A stretch of DNA of 64,000 nt. It comes from Sphingobium sp. (GTDB lineage Bacteria; Pseudomonadota; Alphaproteobacteria; Sphingomonadales; Sphingomonadaceae). Shown one piece after another: positions 27,594 through 35,707 of this stretch. The DNA is taken from contig QFQF01000009.1 in the NCBI GenBank assembly GCA_003248935.1, positions 82,070 through 146,069 of the forward strand, given 5' to 3'. The number at the start of each line of letters is the position of its first letter. Positions within the stretch are counted from its first letter, which is position 1. The notes beneath the pieces are model-generated. The model did no database searches, was not told the DNA's origin, and saw nothing but the letters and a program-made list of their open reading frames with translations. The position numbers were made by a program, and so were the translations under genes.

Positions 27594-29465
27594 TCAGACT
27601 TCCGGCAGTTCGAATACCCAGAACGAGCCGCCCTGGCTGACCGTCTTGGTGAGGTCGGCCATGTCTCCGCCCCACAATGGCACCGCGCCGCCATAGCCGG
27701 AGGCAAGCCCGATATACTGCTTGCCCTCGCTCTCCCAGGTGATCGGCACGGAGACCACGCCGGACCCCGTCTGGAACTTCCACAGTTCCTCGCCGGTCTT
27801 CGCGTTGAAGATCTTGACGTAACCGTCGCTGGTGCCCTGGATGACGATATTGCCCTTGGTGGTCACGTTGCCGCCCCACAGAGGCAGCGGTTCCTTGGCT
27901 TCCCAGGCGATCTTGCCGGTCTTCGGGTCCATCGCGCGCAGCACGCCGACATGATCGTCAAACTGCTTGCGGATGCGGAAACCCTGACCCAGATAGGCCG
28001 CGCCCTTGTTGTAGGTGACGTGCTCCGTCCAGTAATCCTCCGACCAGTCGTTGGACGGAATATAGAAGAGCCCGGTCCCCGGATTGTAGGACATGGGCAT
28101 CCAGTTCGTGCCGCCCAGGAAGTTGGGCGTGACCTTGATCACTTCACCCTTGTCCTTGCCTTCTGCGGGCGGCGGCGGGCGCTGGCCCGGGTTTTCGATC
28201 GGCCGGCCGTTGGCCACATCCCAGCCGCTGGCCCAGCTGATGCCCGGCACGAACGGATAGATGCCGAGCGCCGATCCCTTCTGCTTGCTGATCTTGCCGT
28301 CGCGCTTGGTCAGCTTGTCGAGGTCGGTCAGGAAGAAATAGCCGTTGCGGTCGGCATGGGCGCCGGCGCGGATCGTCTTGCCATTCCGTTCCAGATCGAA
28401 CAGCACGATCGGGTTGTTGCCGGAAAAGTCCCATGCGTCGTTGGGCGTGTGCTGGAAGAAGCCCACCGGTTCGCCCGTAGACGGTTCGATATAGACCTGT
28501 CCCGACGTGTAGAGGCTGTCGCCCGGCGAACGCTTCCACGTGTTCCAGGGTGCCGGGTTGCCGGTGCCGATGATGATCGTGTTGGTCTTTTCGTCATAGC
28601 TGGCCGACTGCCATGGTGCGCCACCGCCGTGGTTCCAGGCCTCGACCTTCTTGCCGTCCTTGTCGTTCGGCCAGCTCGGCGCCTTGGGATCGCCAGTGAA
28701 CGAGGAAGGCTTGCCGTTCAGCCGTCCCTGATGCCCCTCGACCATCGGGCGCATCCAGATTTCCTCGCCGGTATCGGGATCGCGCGCGTACAATTCCCCC
28801 ACCACGCCGAACTCATCGCCCGACGACCCGTGGATCAGCATGACCCGACCGGTCTTCTTGTCCTTCACGATGGTCGGCGCGCCGGTCATCGTATAGCCGG
28901 CCTTGTGATCCTGGAATTTCTTGTTCCACACGACCTTGCCGGTCTTGCGGTCCAGCGCCACCATGCCGGCGTCCAGCGTGCCGAAGAATATCTTGTCGCC
29001 GTAAATGGCCGCGCCGCGATTGACCACGTCGCAGCAGGGGCGAATGTCGTCGGGCAGACGCGCGGTGTAGGACCAGATCTTCTTGCCCGACTTCATGTCC
29101 AGCGCGAAGACGCGGCTGTAAGACCCGGTGACGTAGATGACGCCGTCATAGATCAGCGCCTGGCTTTCCTGCCCGCGCTGACGTTCGTCGCCGAAGGAGA
29201 ACACCCATTTGGGTACCACCTTCTTCGCATTGTCGGCATTGATCTGATCGAGCGCGCTGTAGCGCTGCGCTTTCACGCCGAGGCCGTACATCAGCACGTT
29301 GTCGGTGCTGCTGTCGTCGTTCAGGATATCGTCCCAGGTTACGCCGGGCAGCTTGAACTCATGCTTCTGCGCCGCAGACTGACCCGTAGCCGGCCCCTGC
29401 GCGATCATCCCGACCACCGCCATCGCCGTGACCGAAACCAGCCGACGCCCCCGTCTTCCCATCAT
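27594..29465 (-). CDS. PQQ-dependent alcohol dehydrogenase (methanol/ethanol family)
   Basis: A 623-aa periplasmic quinoprotein oxidising alcohols with PQQ, electrons passing to a cytochrome c. Start ATG 29465 follows a perfect AAGGAGG; a signal peptide ends around residue 33. Family marks: the vicinal cysteine pair of RPCCDVV and a W-motif propeller (WAFS-like repeats). The putative catalytic aspartate is in AWDFSG; two positions later is Ser, not the Asp typical of lanthanide (XoxF/PedH) enzymes, which suggests calcium. No fused cytochrome domain. A two-component system lies just upstream. Confidence 0.9.
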   Translation of the reverse strand: MMGRRGRRLVSVTAMAVVGMIAQGPATGQSAAQKHEFKLPGVTWDDILNDDSSTDNVLMYGLGVKAQRYSALDQINADNAKKVVPKWVFSFGDERQRGQESQALIYDGVIYVTGSYSRVFALDMKSGKKIWSYTARLPDDIRPCCDVVNRGAAIYGDKIFFGTLDAGMVALDRKTGKVVWNKKFQDHKAGYTMTGAPTIVKDKKTGRVMLIHGSSGDEFGVVGELYARDPDTGEEIWMRPMVEGHQGRLNGKPSSFTGDPKAPSWPNDKDGKKVEAWNHGGGAPWQSASYDEKTNTIIIGTGNPAPWNTWKRSPGDSLYTSGQVYIEPSTGEPVGFFQHTPNDAWDFSGNNPIVLFDLERNGKTIRAGAHADRNGYFFLTDLDKLTKRDGKISKQKGSALGIYPFVPGISWASGWDVANGRPIENPGQRPPPPAEGKDKGEVIKVTPNFLGGTNWMPMSYNPGTGLFYIPSNDWSEDYWTEHVTYNKGAAYLGQGFRIRKQFDDHVGVLRAMDPKTGKIAWEAKEPLPLWGGNVTTKGNIVIQGTSDGYVKIFNAKTGEELWKFQTGSGVVSVPITWESEGKQYIGLASGYGGAVPLWGGDMADLTKTVSQGGSFWVFELPEV

Positions 29466-29523
29466 CGCATCCTCCTTTATCGGAGCGGCCTTCACCGCTT
29501 GCAGGAGGAAGAGTAAGCGAGGC

Positions 29524-29565
29524 TTTGTGAGATGGTCTTGAACGCTTTCTGAGAAGCTTCTCAGA
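29524..29565. promoter_or_regulatory. Candidate response-regulator site upstream of PQQ dehydrogenase
   Basis: A perfect 18-bp palindrome (29548-29565, TCTGAGAAG/CTTCTCAGA) plus TTTGTGAGA at 29524 and TTTCTGAGA at 29546, two copies 22 bp apart. OmpR-type regulators bind direct repeats 11 bp apart, so 22 bp is in helical phase. It lies 60-100 bp upstream of the dehydrogenase start and just after the response-regulator stop. Confidence 0.35.
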
Positions 29566-29570
29566 CTTGC

Positions 29571-30251
29571 TTATGCTTTGGTCCCATGACGCAGCGTGAA
29601 ACCCACGCCCCGAACGGTCGCGATTTCCGGCGCTCCGGCATGCTTCGTCAAACGACGCCGCAGATAGCCGATATAGACATCGACCGCATTTTCCGTGACA
29701 TCCGCCTCCCGGCCCCAGACGTCGTCCAGTATCTGGTTGCGCGTCACGACCTGCCCGTGCTGCCGGGCGAGATAGTGCAAAAGGTCGAACTCGCGTCGGC
29801 TGAGGTCCAGCCCGTTCTCGTCGATCGTCGCGCGCCGCGCCTTGCTGTCCAGCGCGAGGGTGCCGACGATCAATCGCTCCGCCCCACCCGACGCGCCACG
29901 CCGGATCATGACCGAAAGCCGCGCCAGCAATTCCTCGAATGAAAACGGCTTCGTCAGATAATCGTCCGCACCACACCGGAACCCTTCCAGCCTCTCGTCC
30001 AGGCTGGAACGGGCCGTGAGCATGCAGATTGGAATGTCGACGCCCTTCTCCCGCGCTTCCCGGCACAGATCAGCCCCATCGGCATCGGGCAACCCCAGGT
30101 CGAGAATGGCGGCATGGAACAACCCCGATGCGAGCCGGGCCTGCGCCCGCCGGCCGGACGTCTGCCACTCAACCGCATAGCCCTCCGCCATCAGGCCGCG
30201 ATGCATGAAGCGGCCGATGCCGGGATCGTCTTCCACCAGCAGGATGTTCAT
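29571..30251 (-). CDS. OmpR-family response regulator
   Basis: A 226-aa regulator. ATG 30251 gives the standard MNILLVEDD receiver start; the longer frame lies inside the sensor kinase gene. Receiver landmarks: phosphoacceptor region AAILDLGLPDADG, LTARSSLDERLEG and KPF; the C-terminal winged helix has SRREFDLLHYLARQHGQVVTR and DVYIGYLRRRL. Start overlaps the kinase stop (ATGA), so translation is coupled. Likely targets include the PQQ dehydrogenase directly downstream. Confidence 0.95.
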   Translation of the reverse strand: MNILLVEDDPGIGRFMHRGLMAEGYAVEWQTSGRRAQARLASGLFHAAILDLGLPDADGADLCREAREKGVDIPICMLTARSSLDERLEGFRCGADDYLTKPFSFEELLARLSVMIRRGASGGAERLIVGTLALDSKARRATIDENGLDLSRREFDLLHYLARQHGQVVTRNQILDDVWGREADVTENAVDVYIGYLRRRLTKHAGAPEIATVRGVGFTLRHGTKA

Positions 30252-31708
30252 GCCGCTGTCGGGAACGTGAGCGATACGCACAGGCCTTCTCCTTCCCCGC
30301 ACTCCCCCGCCGGGCGATTGCGTGCCGAAATGACGCCGCGATGCGCCTCGGTGATCCAGCGGGCCAGCGAAAGCCCCAATCCCGTACCACCGAGGCTTCG
30401 CCCGCTCGCGGTCTGCACATAGGGGTCAAAGATGCGGTCCAGATCGTCCGGGGCGACTCCGGGGCCGTTGTCGGCGATCACGATGGCATGATGCCCTTTC
30501 CGCCTTTCCGCGCTGATGCGGATCGTCGCGCCGGGCGGAGAGAATTTGACGCCATTGTCGATGATCGCGACCAGCGCCTGCTGCAATCGGTCGGGGTCGC
30601 CCCGGAAGGGAATGGCCCTTCCAAGGCCGACAGCCTCCAGCCGAACGCCGCTGTTGCTGGCGAAGGACGCTGCCGTGCGGGCGGCCCGGCGGGCGAGTTG
30701 GGCAAGGTCGACGGGTTCGCTGCGCAGGGACAGCGCGCCATTGTCCGCCCGCGCGAGCGCCATTAGATCGTCCAGGCGCCGATGCAGGAAGATATTGCTG
30801 TCAAGAATATGCTGCAGGGAATCCCGTAAAGCCGCCTCTCCACCGTCCAACCGCAGGGCAATCTCGGCCTCGCCTCGCATGACCGTGACAGGCGTCCGCA
30901 GTTCATGGCTGACCTTCGACAGGAACAGCCGCCGTCGCTCGTCGGTCGCGGCGAGGAGGTGGTTGGCCTCCTCCAGTTCGGTTGTGCGTCTGGCTATCCG
31001 CTCCTCTATGCTGCGGACCATGCCGTTGAAATGGTGGATAAGCCGGCGCATCTCCTTCAGGCCGGTTGCTTCGACCCGCGTCGGCGCCAGTTCATCCGCC
31101 ACGTCACAGGTCGCACGCACCAGCCGGTCGAGGGGCGCGACAAGACCGCGCCAGAGAAACAGGCCGATCGCCGCGAGCAAAGCGGTCAGCGCGAATATGG
31201 TGATGCAGATCAGACGCCAGCTTTGCTGCCGGACGGCCAACGCCTGGCCTTCCGCCTGTTCCGCCTCAGCATTCTCGCGCGCGGCAATGGCATGCGACAA
31301 TGCACGTGCGCCTTCGACATGACCGGCCGTCGTGCCCGACTGTGTCAGCATGAGCAGGCGTTGGGCTTCGCGCAGTTCCAGCCGCTGATCGTTCTGGGCC
31401 TGCGCATCGTCACCGATCAGTGCCCGCTCTTCCTCAATACTGGCGAGATAGGCCAATGCCGTGCGTTTGATATCGTCCTGCTTGCGCATGTCGTTCGCAG
31501 ACGGCCCGCGCGCAGCATAGGCGGTATCCGCCTCCAGCCGCGTGACAAGCAACGCCTGCCGGCGCGCCATGTCCGAACGGGCGGCCAACGCTTCGTTGGC
31601 ATCCTGAAGCCAGAGCATGATTGCGGCGAGAAGCAGCAGACCCAATGTCATCGCGCCGAAGCCGATGAGGAAAAGGGTACGAAAGGCTATGGGATGCTTG
31701 CCCGGCAC
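30248..31708 (-). CDS. Sensor histidine kinase
   Basis: A 486-aa inner-membrane kinase: first transmembrane helix about 10-31, periplasmic region to about 165, second helix (ICITIFALTALLAAIGLFLW region), HAMP, phosphoacceptor H in SHELRTPVTVMRGEAE, then N box, G1 (IADNGPGVAPDD) and G2 (GGTGLGLSLAR). It overlaps the response regulator. The stimulus is unknown; the neighbouring alcohol dehydrogenase suggests alcohols, aldehydes or metals. Confidence 0.93.
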   Translation of the reverse strand: MPGKHPIAFRTLFLIGFGAMTLGLLLLAAIMLWLQDANEALAARSDMARRQALLVTRLEADTAYAARGPSANDMRKQDDIKRTALAYLASIEEERALIGDDAQAQNDQRLELREAQRLLMLTQSGTTAGHVEGARALSHAIAARENAEAEQAEGQALAVRQQSWRLICITIFALTALLAAIGLFLWRGLVAPLDRLVRATCDVADELAPTRVEATGLKEMRRLIHHFNGMVRSIEERIARRTTELEEANHLLAATDERRRLFLSKVSHELRTPVTVMRGEAEIALRLDGGEAALRDSLQHILDSNIFLHRRLDDLMALARADNGALSLRSEPVDLAQLARRAARTAASFASNSGVRLEAVGLGRAIPFRGDPDRLQQALVAIIDNGVKFSPPGATIRISAERRKGHHAIVIADNGPGVAPDDLDRIFDPYVQTASGRSLGGTGLGLSLARWITEAHRGVISARNRPAGECGEGEGLCVSLTFPTAA

Positions 31709-31848
31709 AGGCGACGTTCTTCCCCTCCCGTCGGCGATCCGACATGGGATGGGAGACTAGGGCAGCCGCTTGGCAGGCGGCATTGGCCTTTGGTACAATA
31801 CCGCCTGACGCACCCTGAGCCTGGGTCACTGCGACGGACCGTCGCGCA

Positions 31849-33138
31849 TCAGAATGCCAGCAGGTTCTCGCGGAATGTCGCTGCCTCAAGACCGTCGCGG
31901 ACCAGTCCGCGGACCCGGAGCGCCGGTATCAGATGATCGGTGATCGTCGCCACATATTTCGGGCTGAGCGCACCGGCGATAAGGAAGCCGTCGCCACCCA
32001 CGAAATCCATCACCTCCTCCATTTCCCGCGCGACCTGCTCGGCCGTGCCGACCATCGGCGTATCCGGCGTCATCCGGGCAAGGCGCAGGCCGATCTCCCG
32101 CACCGTCGCATTGCCGCTGCGCAGCCAGTCGAGCGTTCCGCGACTGCCCTCCGTCTGCACATGATCGGGCAGCGGCTGGTCGAGGTCATGGACCGACATG
32201 TCGATACCGGTGATGGCGCTCACCTGTGCCAGCCACGCCGTCACCACCCGGTCCGGGACATGGTTCAGGCTTTCGCGATAGGCGGCAACGGCCCCCTCGT
32301 CCGCGAACACGCGAGGAAAGGCGAGCGCCATCACCTTTACGCTATCCGGGTCGCGCCCTTCCTCGACGGCGAGCGCGCGTATCTGGTCGCGGAACCCCTT
32401 GATCGCCGGCGGATAGTTGACCGGGGTCAGCACGATATCGGCATGGCGCGCGGCGAAGCGCTGTCCGCGCGGCGACGCACCGGCCTGCGCCAGCACCGGA
32501 CGGCCCTGAGGTGAGGGTGGCACGTTGAGCGGCCCCAGCACCTTATAATGGTCACCCGTGAAATTGACGGCGTGCACCTTCGCGTGGTCGGCGAAAACGC
32601 CCGTCTCGACATCGGCCAGCACCGCGCCCGGCTCCCACGAGCCCCACAGCGCCTTGCACAGCTCCAGATATTCATCGGCGATGTCATAACGGGCATCGTG
32701 CGCAGGCAGGCCGTCCATGCCGAAATTGCGCGCAGCGAGTTCGCTCGACGATGTGACGATGTTCCAGCCGAGACGTCCCCCGGACATCAGGTCCATCGTC
32801 TGCGTCTGCCGCGCGAGGATGAACGGCGGATAGAAACTGGTGGTCAGCGTCGGGATGATGCCGATCCGCGACGTCGCCGCCAGCATGTAGCCGGCCATCA
32901 CCGCCGGATCGAACTTCGGGGCGTGCACCGCCTCGCGCAGGTAGGCCGCACGGCTACCGCCGTAGATGTCGGGTATGGCGCTCAGATCCTCCAGCAGGAT
33001 GAAGTCGACGCCGGCGGCTTCCAGCTTTTGCGCCATGGCCTGATGCAGGTCGGGCCGATCCCACCGGCATTCGGGCGCGAAATCGTCCGATCCCCAGCCC
33101 TGAATGGCCTCGAAGGCGAACCAGCCCAAATGGAACAT
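31849..33138 (-). CDS. LLM-class FMN-dependent monooxygenase (NtaA/SnaA/DszA type)
   Basis: A 429-aa flavin-dependent monooxygenase that uses reduced FMN from a partner reductase. Landmarks: GVDFILLEDLSAIPDIYGGS near the N-terminus, TQTMDLMSGGRLGWNIVTSSS in the middle, and PSPQGRPVLAQAGASPRGQRFAARHAD toward the FMN phosphate site. Start ATG 33138 follows AAAGGA; longer frames lack homology. Relatives act on nitrilotriacetate, dibenzothiophene sulfone or pristinamycin. Divergent from an AraC regulator. No reductase is next to it. Confidence 0.9.
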   Translation of the reverse strand: MFHLGWFAFEAIQGWGSDDFAPECRWDRPDLHQAMAQKLEAAGVDFILLEDLSAIPDIYGGSRAAYLREAVHAPKFDPAVMAGYMLAATSRIGIIPTLTTSFYPPFILARQTQTMDLMSGGRLGWNIVTSSSELAARNFGMDGLPAHDARYDIADEYLELCKALWGSWEPGAVLADVETGVFADHAKVHAVNFTGDHYKVLGPLNVPPSPQGRPVLAQAGASPRGQRFAARHADIVLTPVNYPPAIKGFRDQIRALAVEEGRDPDSVKVMALAFPRVFADEGAVAAYRESLNHVPDRVVTAWLAQVSAITGIDMSVHDLDQPLPDHVQTEGSRGTLDWLRSGNATVREIGLRLARMTPDTPMVGTAEQVAREMEEVMDFVGGDGFLIAGALSPKYVATITDHLIPALRVRGLVRDGLEAATFRENLLAF

Positions 33139-33249
33139 GCACGATATCCTTTCTACCCGCCAATCGGCCCATTGGTAGGGCCCGGCCCCGCATCGTCCAT
33201 GTCCCTGATCATGCATTCTTGACTGCGATCACGCGGGCGCGGAAATATT

Positions 33250-34197
33250 GTGCGCCGCACAAAGCCGGACGGCGATGCTCCGTGGGATGGAAGGGTGGAA
33301 ACAGATGCGTTCAAGGGCCGGGTCATGCCTAACGGCGTCTGCGAGACACACACCATGAGATTGATCACCGCCGACCATGATTTTCGCTTCCACTCCGCCT
33401 CGTCCGACATGCGGCGATATGGGGCAAGCTACAGCGACGCCCGGGTCGAGGTTTCATTGATCCTGGAAGGCGAAGTCCTTTTTATCGTCGATGGCGTCCG
33501 GCGCACCGTGCGGGCTCCGGCCGCATCCTTTCAGGCCTACCGCAATTCGCTGGAGGTGGTGACGCCCCGGCATCGGCGAACCCGGACCATGTGGTGCTAC
33601 GCCTCCGCAGCGCTTCTCGATGACCGGGAATGGGCGCTTACCGCGCAACTTCCGCCACTGATCGGGATTTCCGACGCGCTGCGGACGCTGTTCGACAGCG
33701 CCCTGTCCATCCCCGATGATGATGCAACTATTCCCGGCAATCCACCGAATTATGGCAAGCACATCCGGAATGCGCTGGGCGCGGCGATATTCGCCGAGTA
33801 TCTGCGATGTTCGGTCGTCGGTCAGGGAAGTCAGGCGTCATTGCCCGTGCCGGTCCAGAAGGCCAGGGCCGCGATCGACGAAAACTATCGGAAGCCCTGG
33901 GAAGCAAACGACCTTGCCGGGATCGCCGGTGTGAACCGGAACCACCTCATCCACCAGTTCAAGAAGCATCTGGGCATTTCGCCGACGCGCTATATGTGGA
34001 ACCGGCGCGTTGAGGCGGGCGTCCACCTGCTGCGAACGACAGACTTGTCTGTCGAAGAAATCGCGTTCCGCAGCGGCTTCCAGAGCGGGGCGCATTTCTC
34101 GCGGATCATCAAGAAGGAAAAAGGGATGCCGCCCGGGCAGTTGCGCCGGACGGCACCGTCCCTCACGGCATGGACGCGCGACGCATCAGGAGGATGA
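33250..34197 (+). CDS. AraC family transcriptional regulator
   Basis: A 315-aa regulator with a cupin-like N-terminal ligand domain and a C-terminal double helix-turn-helix (ANDLAGIAGVNRNHLIHQFKKHLG, shown partly: NDLAGIAGVNRNH, and VEEIAFRSGFQSGAHFSRI). GTG 33250 is used; ATG 33325 is an alternative giving 290 aa. Probably controls the divergent LLM monooxygenase; CCAAT and ATTGG at 33160-33175 form a short inverted repeat between them that may be its site. Confidence 0.85.
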   Translation: MRRTKPDGDAPWDGRVETDAFKGRVMPNGVCETHTMRLITADHDFRFHSASSDMRRYGASYSDARVEVSLILEGEVLFIVDGVRRTVRAPAASFQAYRNSLEVVTPRHRRTRTMWCYASAALLDDREWALTAQLPPLIGISDALRTLFDSALSIPDDDATIPGNPPNYGKHIRNALGAAIFAEYLRCSVVGQGSQASLPVPVQKARAAIDENYRKPWEANDLAGIAGVNRNHLIHQFKKHLGISPTRYMWNRRVEAGVHLLRTTDLSVEEIAFRSGFQSGAHFSRIIKKEKGMPPGQLRRTAPSLTAWTRDASGG

Positions 34198-34260
34198 GGG
34201 CGCTATGACCGTCGGGCGCTCCGGTCGGGGCGGACGTTCGGTTGCCCGCCCCTCCCCCAG

Positions 34261-34758
34261 CTATTGATCCGCGTTGGCGGCGGCCTGACGCGCTGCCTGC
34301 TGCCGCGCTGCGGTGGCGGCTGCATCGGTGGCGGTCACGATACCGTCCTTGTCATCGTCCTGCTCGGCGAAAGCCCGCGCGCCCGATGCGTCATATTCGG
34401 CCTGCGTCATCTTGCCGTCCTTGTCCTTGTCGAGGACGCCGAAACGGACATGCGCCTGACGGATCTGGCGCTGCCGTTCCTCCGTCTTCTTTTCCTCGCT
34501 GCGCTCGGACGCGGCGAGCTGCTGCTCCAGGCGACCGCCATATTCACCGACATATTCCTGTTCGGAGACCCAGCCGTCCTTGTTGACGTCGGTCGCCTTG
34601 AAGCGCGTGACACGCACCGCATCGAACTCTGCACGGGTGACCTGTCCGTCGCCATTGGTATCGTAGTCGTGGATGAAGGCCGATCCCTCATGCGGCGCGG
34701 CAATCGCCGATCCCGCAAGGGCGAGCAGCGGTGCTGCGATATAGAGCTGGATTTTCAT
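34261..34758 (-). CDS. Exported EF-hand protein
   Basis: A 165-aa protein with a signal peptide ending SAIA and four calcium-binding loops: DTNGDGQVTRAE, DVNKDGWVSEQE, DKDKDGKMTQAE and DDDKDGIVTATD. The first three match the EF-hand consensus well; the fourth is slightly degenerate at its end. A Gln/Ala-rich tail follows. Calcium sensing or buffering in the periplasm is inferred. It is on the same strand and 30 bp after the DUF4198 gene. Confidence 0.9.
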   Translation of the reverse strand: MKIQLYIAAPLLALAGSAIAAPHEGSAFIHDYDTNGDGQVTRAEFDAVRVTRFKATDVNKDGWVSEQEYVGEYGGRLEQQLAASERSEEKKTEERQRQIRQAHVRFGVLDKDKDGKMTQAEYDASGARAFAEQDDDKDGIVTATDAAATAARQQAARQAAANADQ

Positions 34759-34788
34759 GGTATCTCCGTTGGATCAGGAAACCGGCGC

Positions 34789-35577
34789 TCAGGCCGCGTC
34801 GAAGGTCAGGGTGTAGGTGTAGCTGCGATAGGGCGTCTCGGCCCCGGCGGGCGCCGCTCCGCGATGGCGAACAAGGATGATATAGGTGCCCGCGTCATCC
34901 GGCTTCAGGTTGAAACGGCCGTCTGCGCCGGTCTTGACCTGCGCGGCAACCTTGCGCCCATCGTAGAGGCCCGCACTGCGAAACAGGGTGATGTCGGCGC
35001 CCGCGAGCGGCTTGCCGTCGAACAGCAGAGCGAAGCTGGCCTCCGACCCGGCGATGATGGCGTTGGGGTGGGTAATGGCCTGGATTTCGAGCGCCTTGCC
35101 CAGCGGCTTCAACGCGGCATCCGTGGGCTGGCCGCGCGTCACATAGGCGTCGGCCAGGGTCATGCTCTGCACCTCGACCTGCTGGGCACCGGCCGGGGCT
35201 TCAGCGCCTTCCGCGCGGACTTCCCACTTGTCGCCGATCCTGAACATCTTGCCCTTCCGCCCGGCACGCTGGCCGCTGGTGACGCGATAGGTACCGTCGG
35301 AGGGGATTGCCGCCTCGAAAATGCTGAGGTCGCGCAGATGAGTGACCGGCCCGGTCGGCAGATCCTTTCCATCCGGGCCCACCAGATGGAAGGGCGCATC
35401 GCGCATCGCGACCTCCGGCAGGAAGGCGTCCTCGGCGAAGGCCGCCTGCACCGTGATATGATCGCCCTTGCCGACGTCGAACAGCGTCGGCAGCACATAG
35501 GGCATGTGGGCATTTGCGGCCGATGCGCCGGCCATGGCCAGCAGCAGGGCGGCAAAACGGAAATGCGATGGTTTCAT
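34789..35577 (-). CDS. Exported DUF4198 protein
   Basis: A 262-aa periplasmic protein with a signal peptide ending ANAH, starting at ATG 35577 after AAGGGG. DUF4198 proteins, including relatives of NikM, are found beside nickel/cobalt or TonB uptake genes and have an Ig-like beta fold, seen here in AAQVKTGADGRFNLKPDDAGTYIIL-type strands (only partly quoted). Divergent from the TonB receptor and TonB, so likely part of one metal-uptake unit. Confidence 0.85.
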   Translation of the reverse strand: MKPSHFRFAALLLAMAGASAANAHMPYVLPTLFDVGKGDHITVQAAFAEDAFLPEVAMRDAPFHLVGPDGKDLPTGPVTHLRDLSIFEAAIPSDGTYRVTSGQRAGRKGKMFRIGDKWEVRAEGAEAPAGAQQVEVQSMTLADAYVTRGQPTDAALKPLGKALEIQAITHPNAIIAGSEASFALLFDGKPLAGADITLFRSAGLYDGRKVAAQVKTGADGRFNLKPDDAGTYIILVRHRGAAPAGAETPYRSYTYTLTFDAA

Positions 35578-35612
35578 GGAGTCCCCTTTCAACGTCGCCT
35601 GCTAAACTATAA

Positions 35613-35627
35613 TGCGACTCACTTGCA
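35613..35627. promoter_or_regulatory. Candidate metalloregulator operator
   Basis: TGCGACTCACTTGCA is an imperfect dyad (TGC and GCA ends with matching inner bases) between the DUF4198 and TonB-receptor starts. It shares TGCGAC and the final CA with the site at 6048-6062, and its overall form is Fur-like. Unproven. Confidence 0.35.
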
Positions 35628-35707
35628 ATATCATTTATTGCTGTTAGGTGCGGCGGCGACCGGAGCGATCCACGCTCCTTCCGTACCGCCAAAGGGGGCC
35701 GCACATC

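Noticed and set aside
33160..33175. CCAAT-N6-ATTGG between the LLM monooxygenase and AraC genes as a firm operator
   Set aside because: Short dyad, AraC sites are usually direct repeats; mentioned only as a possibility in the gene entry.
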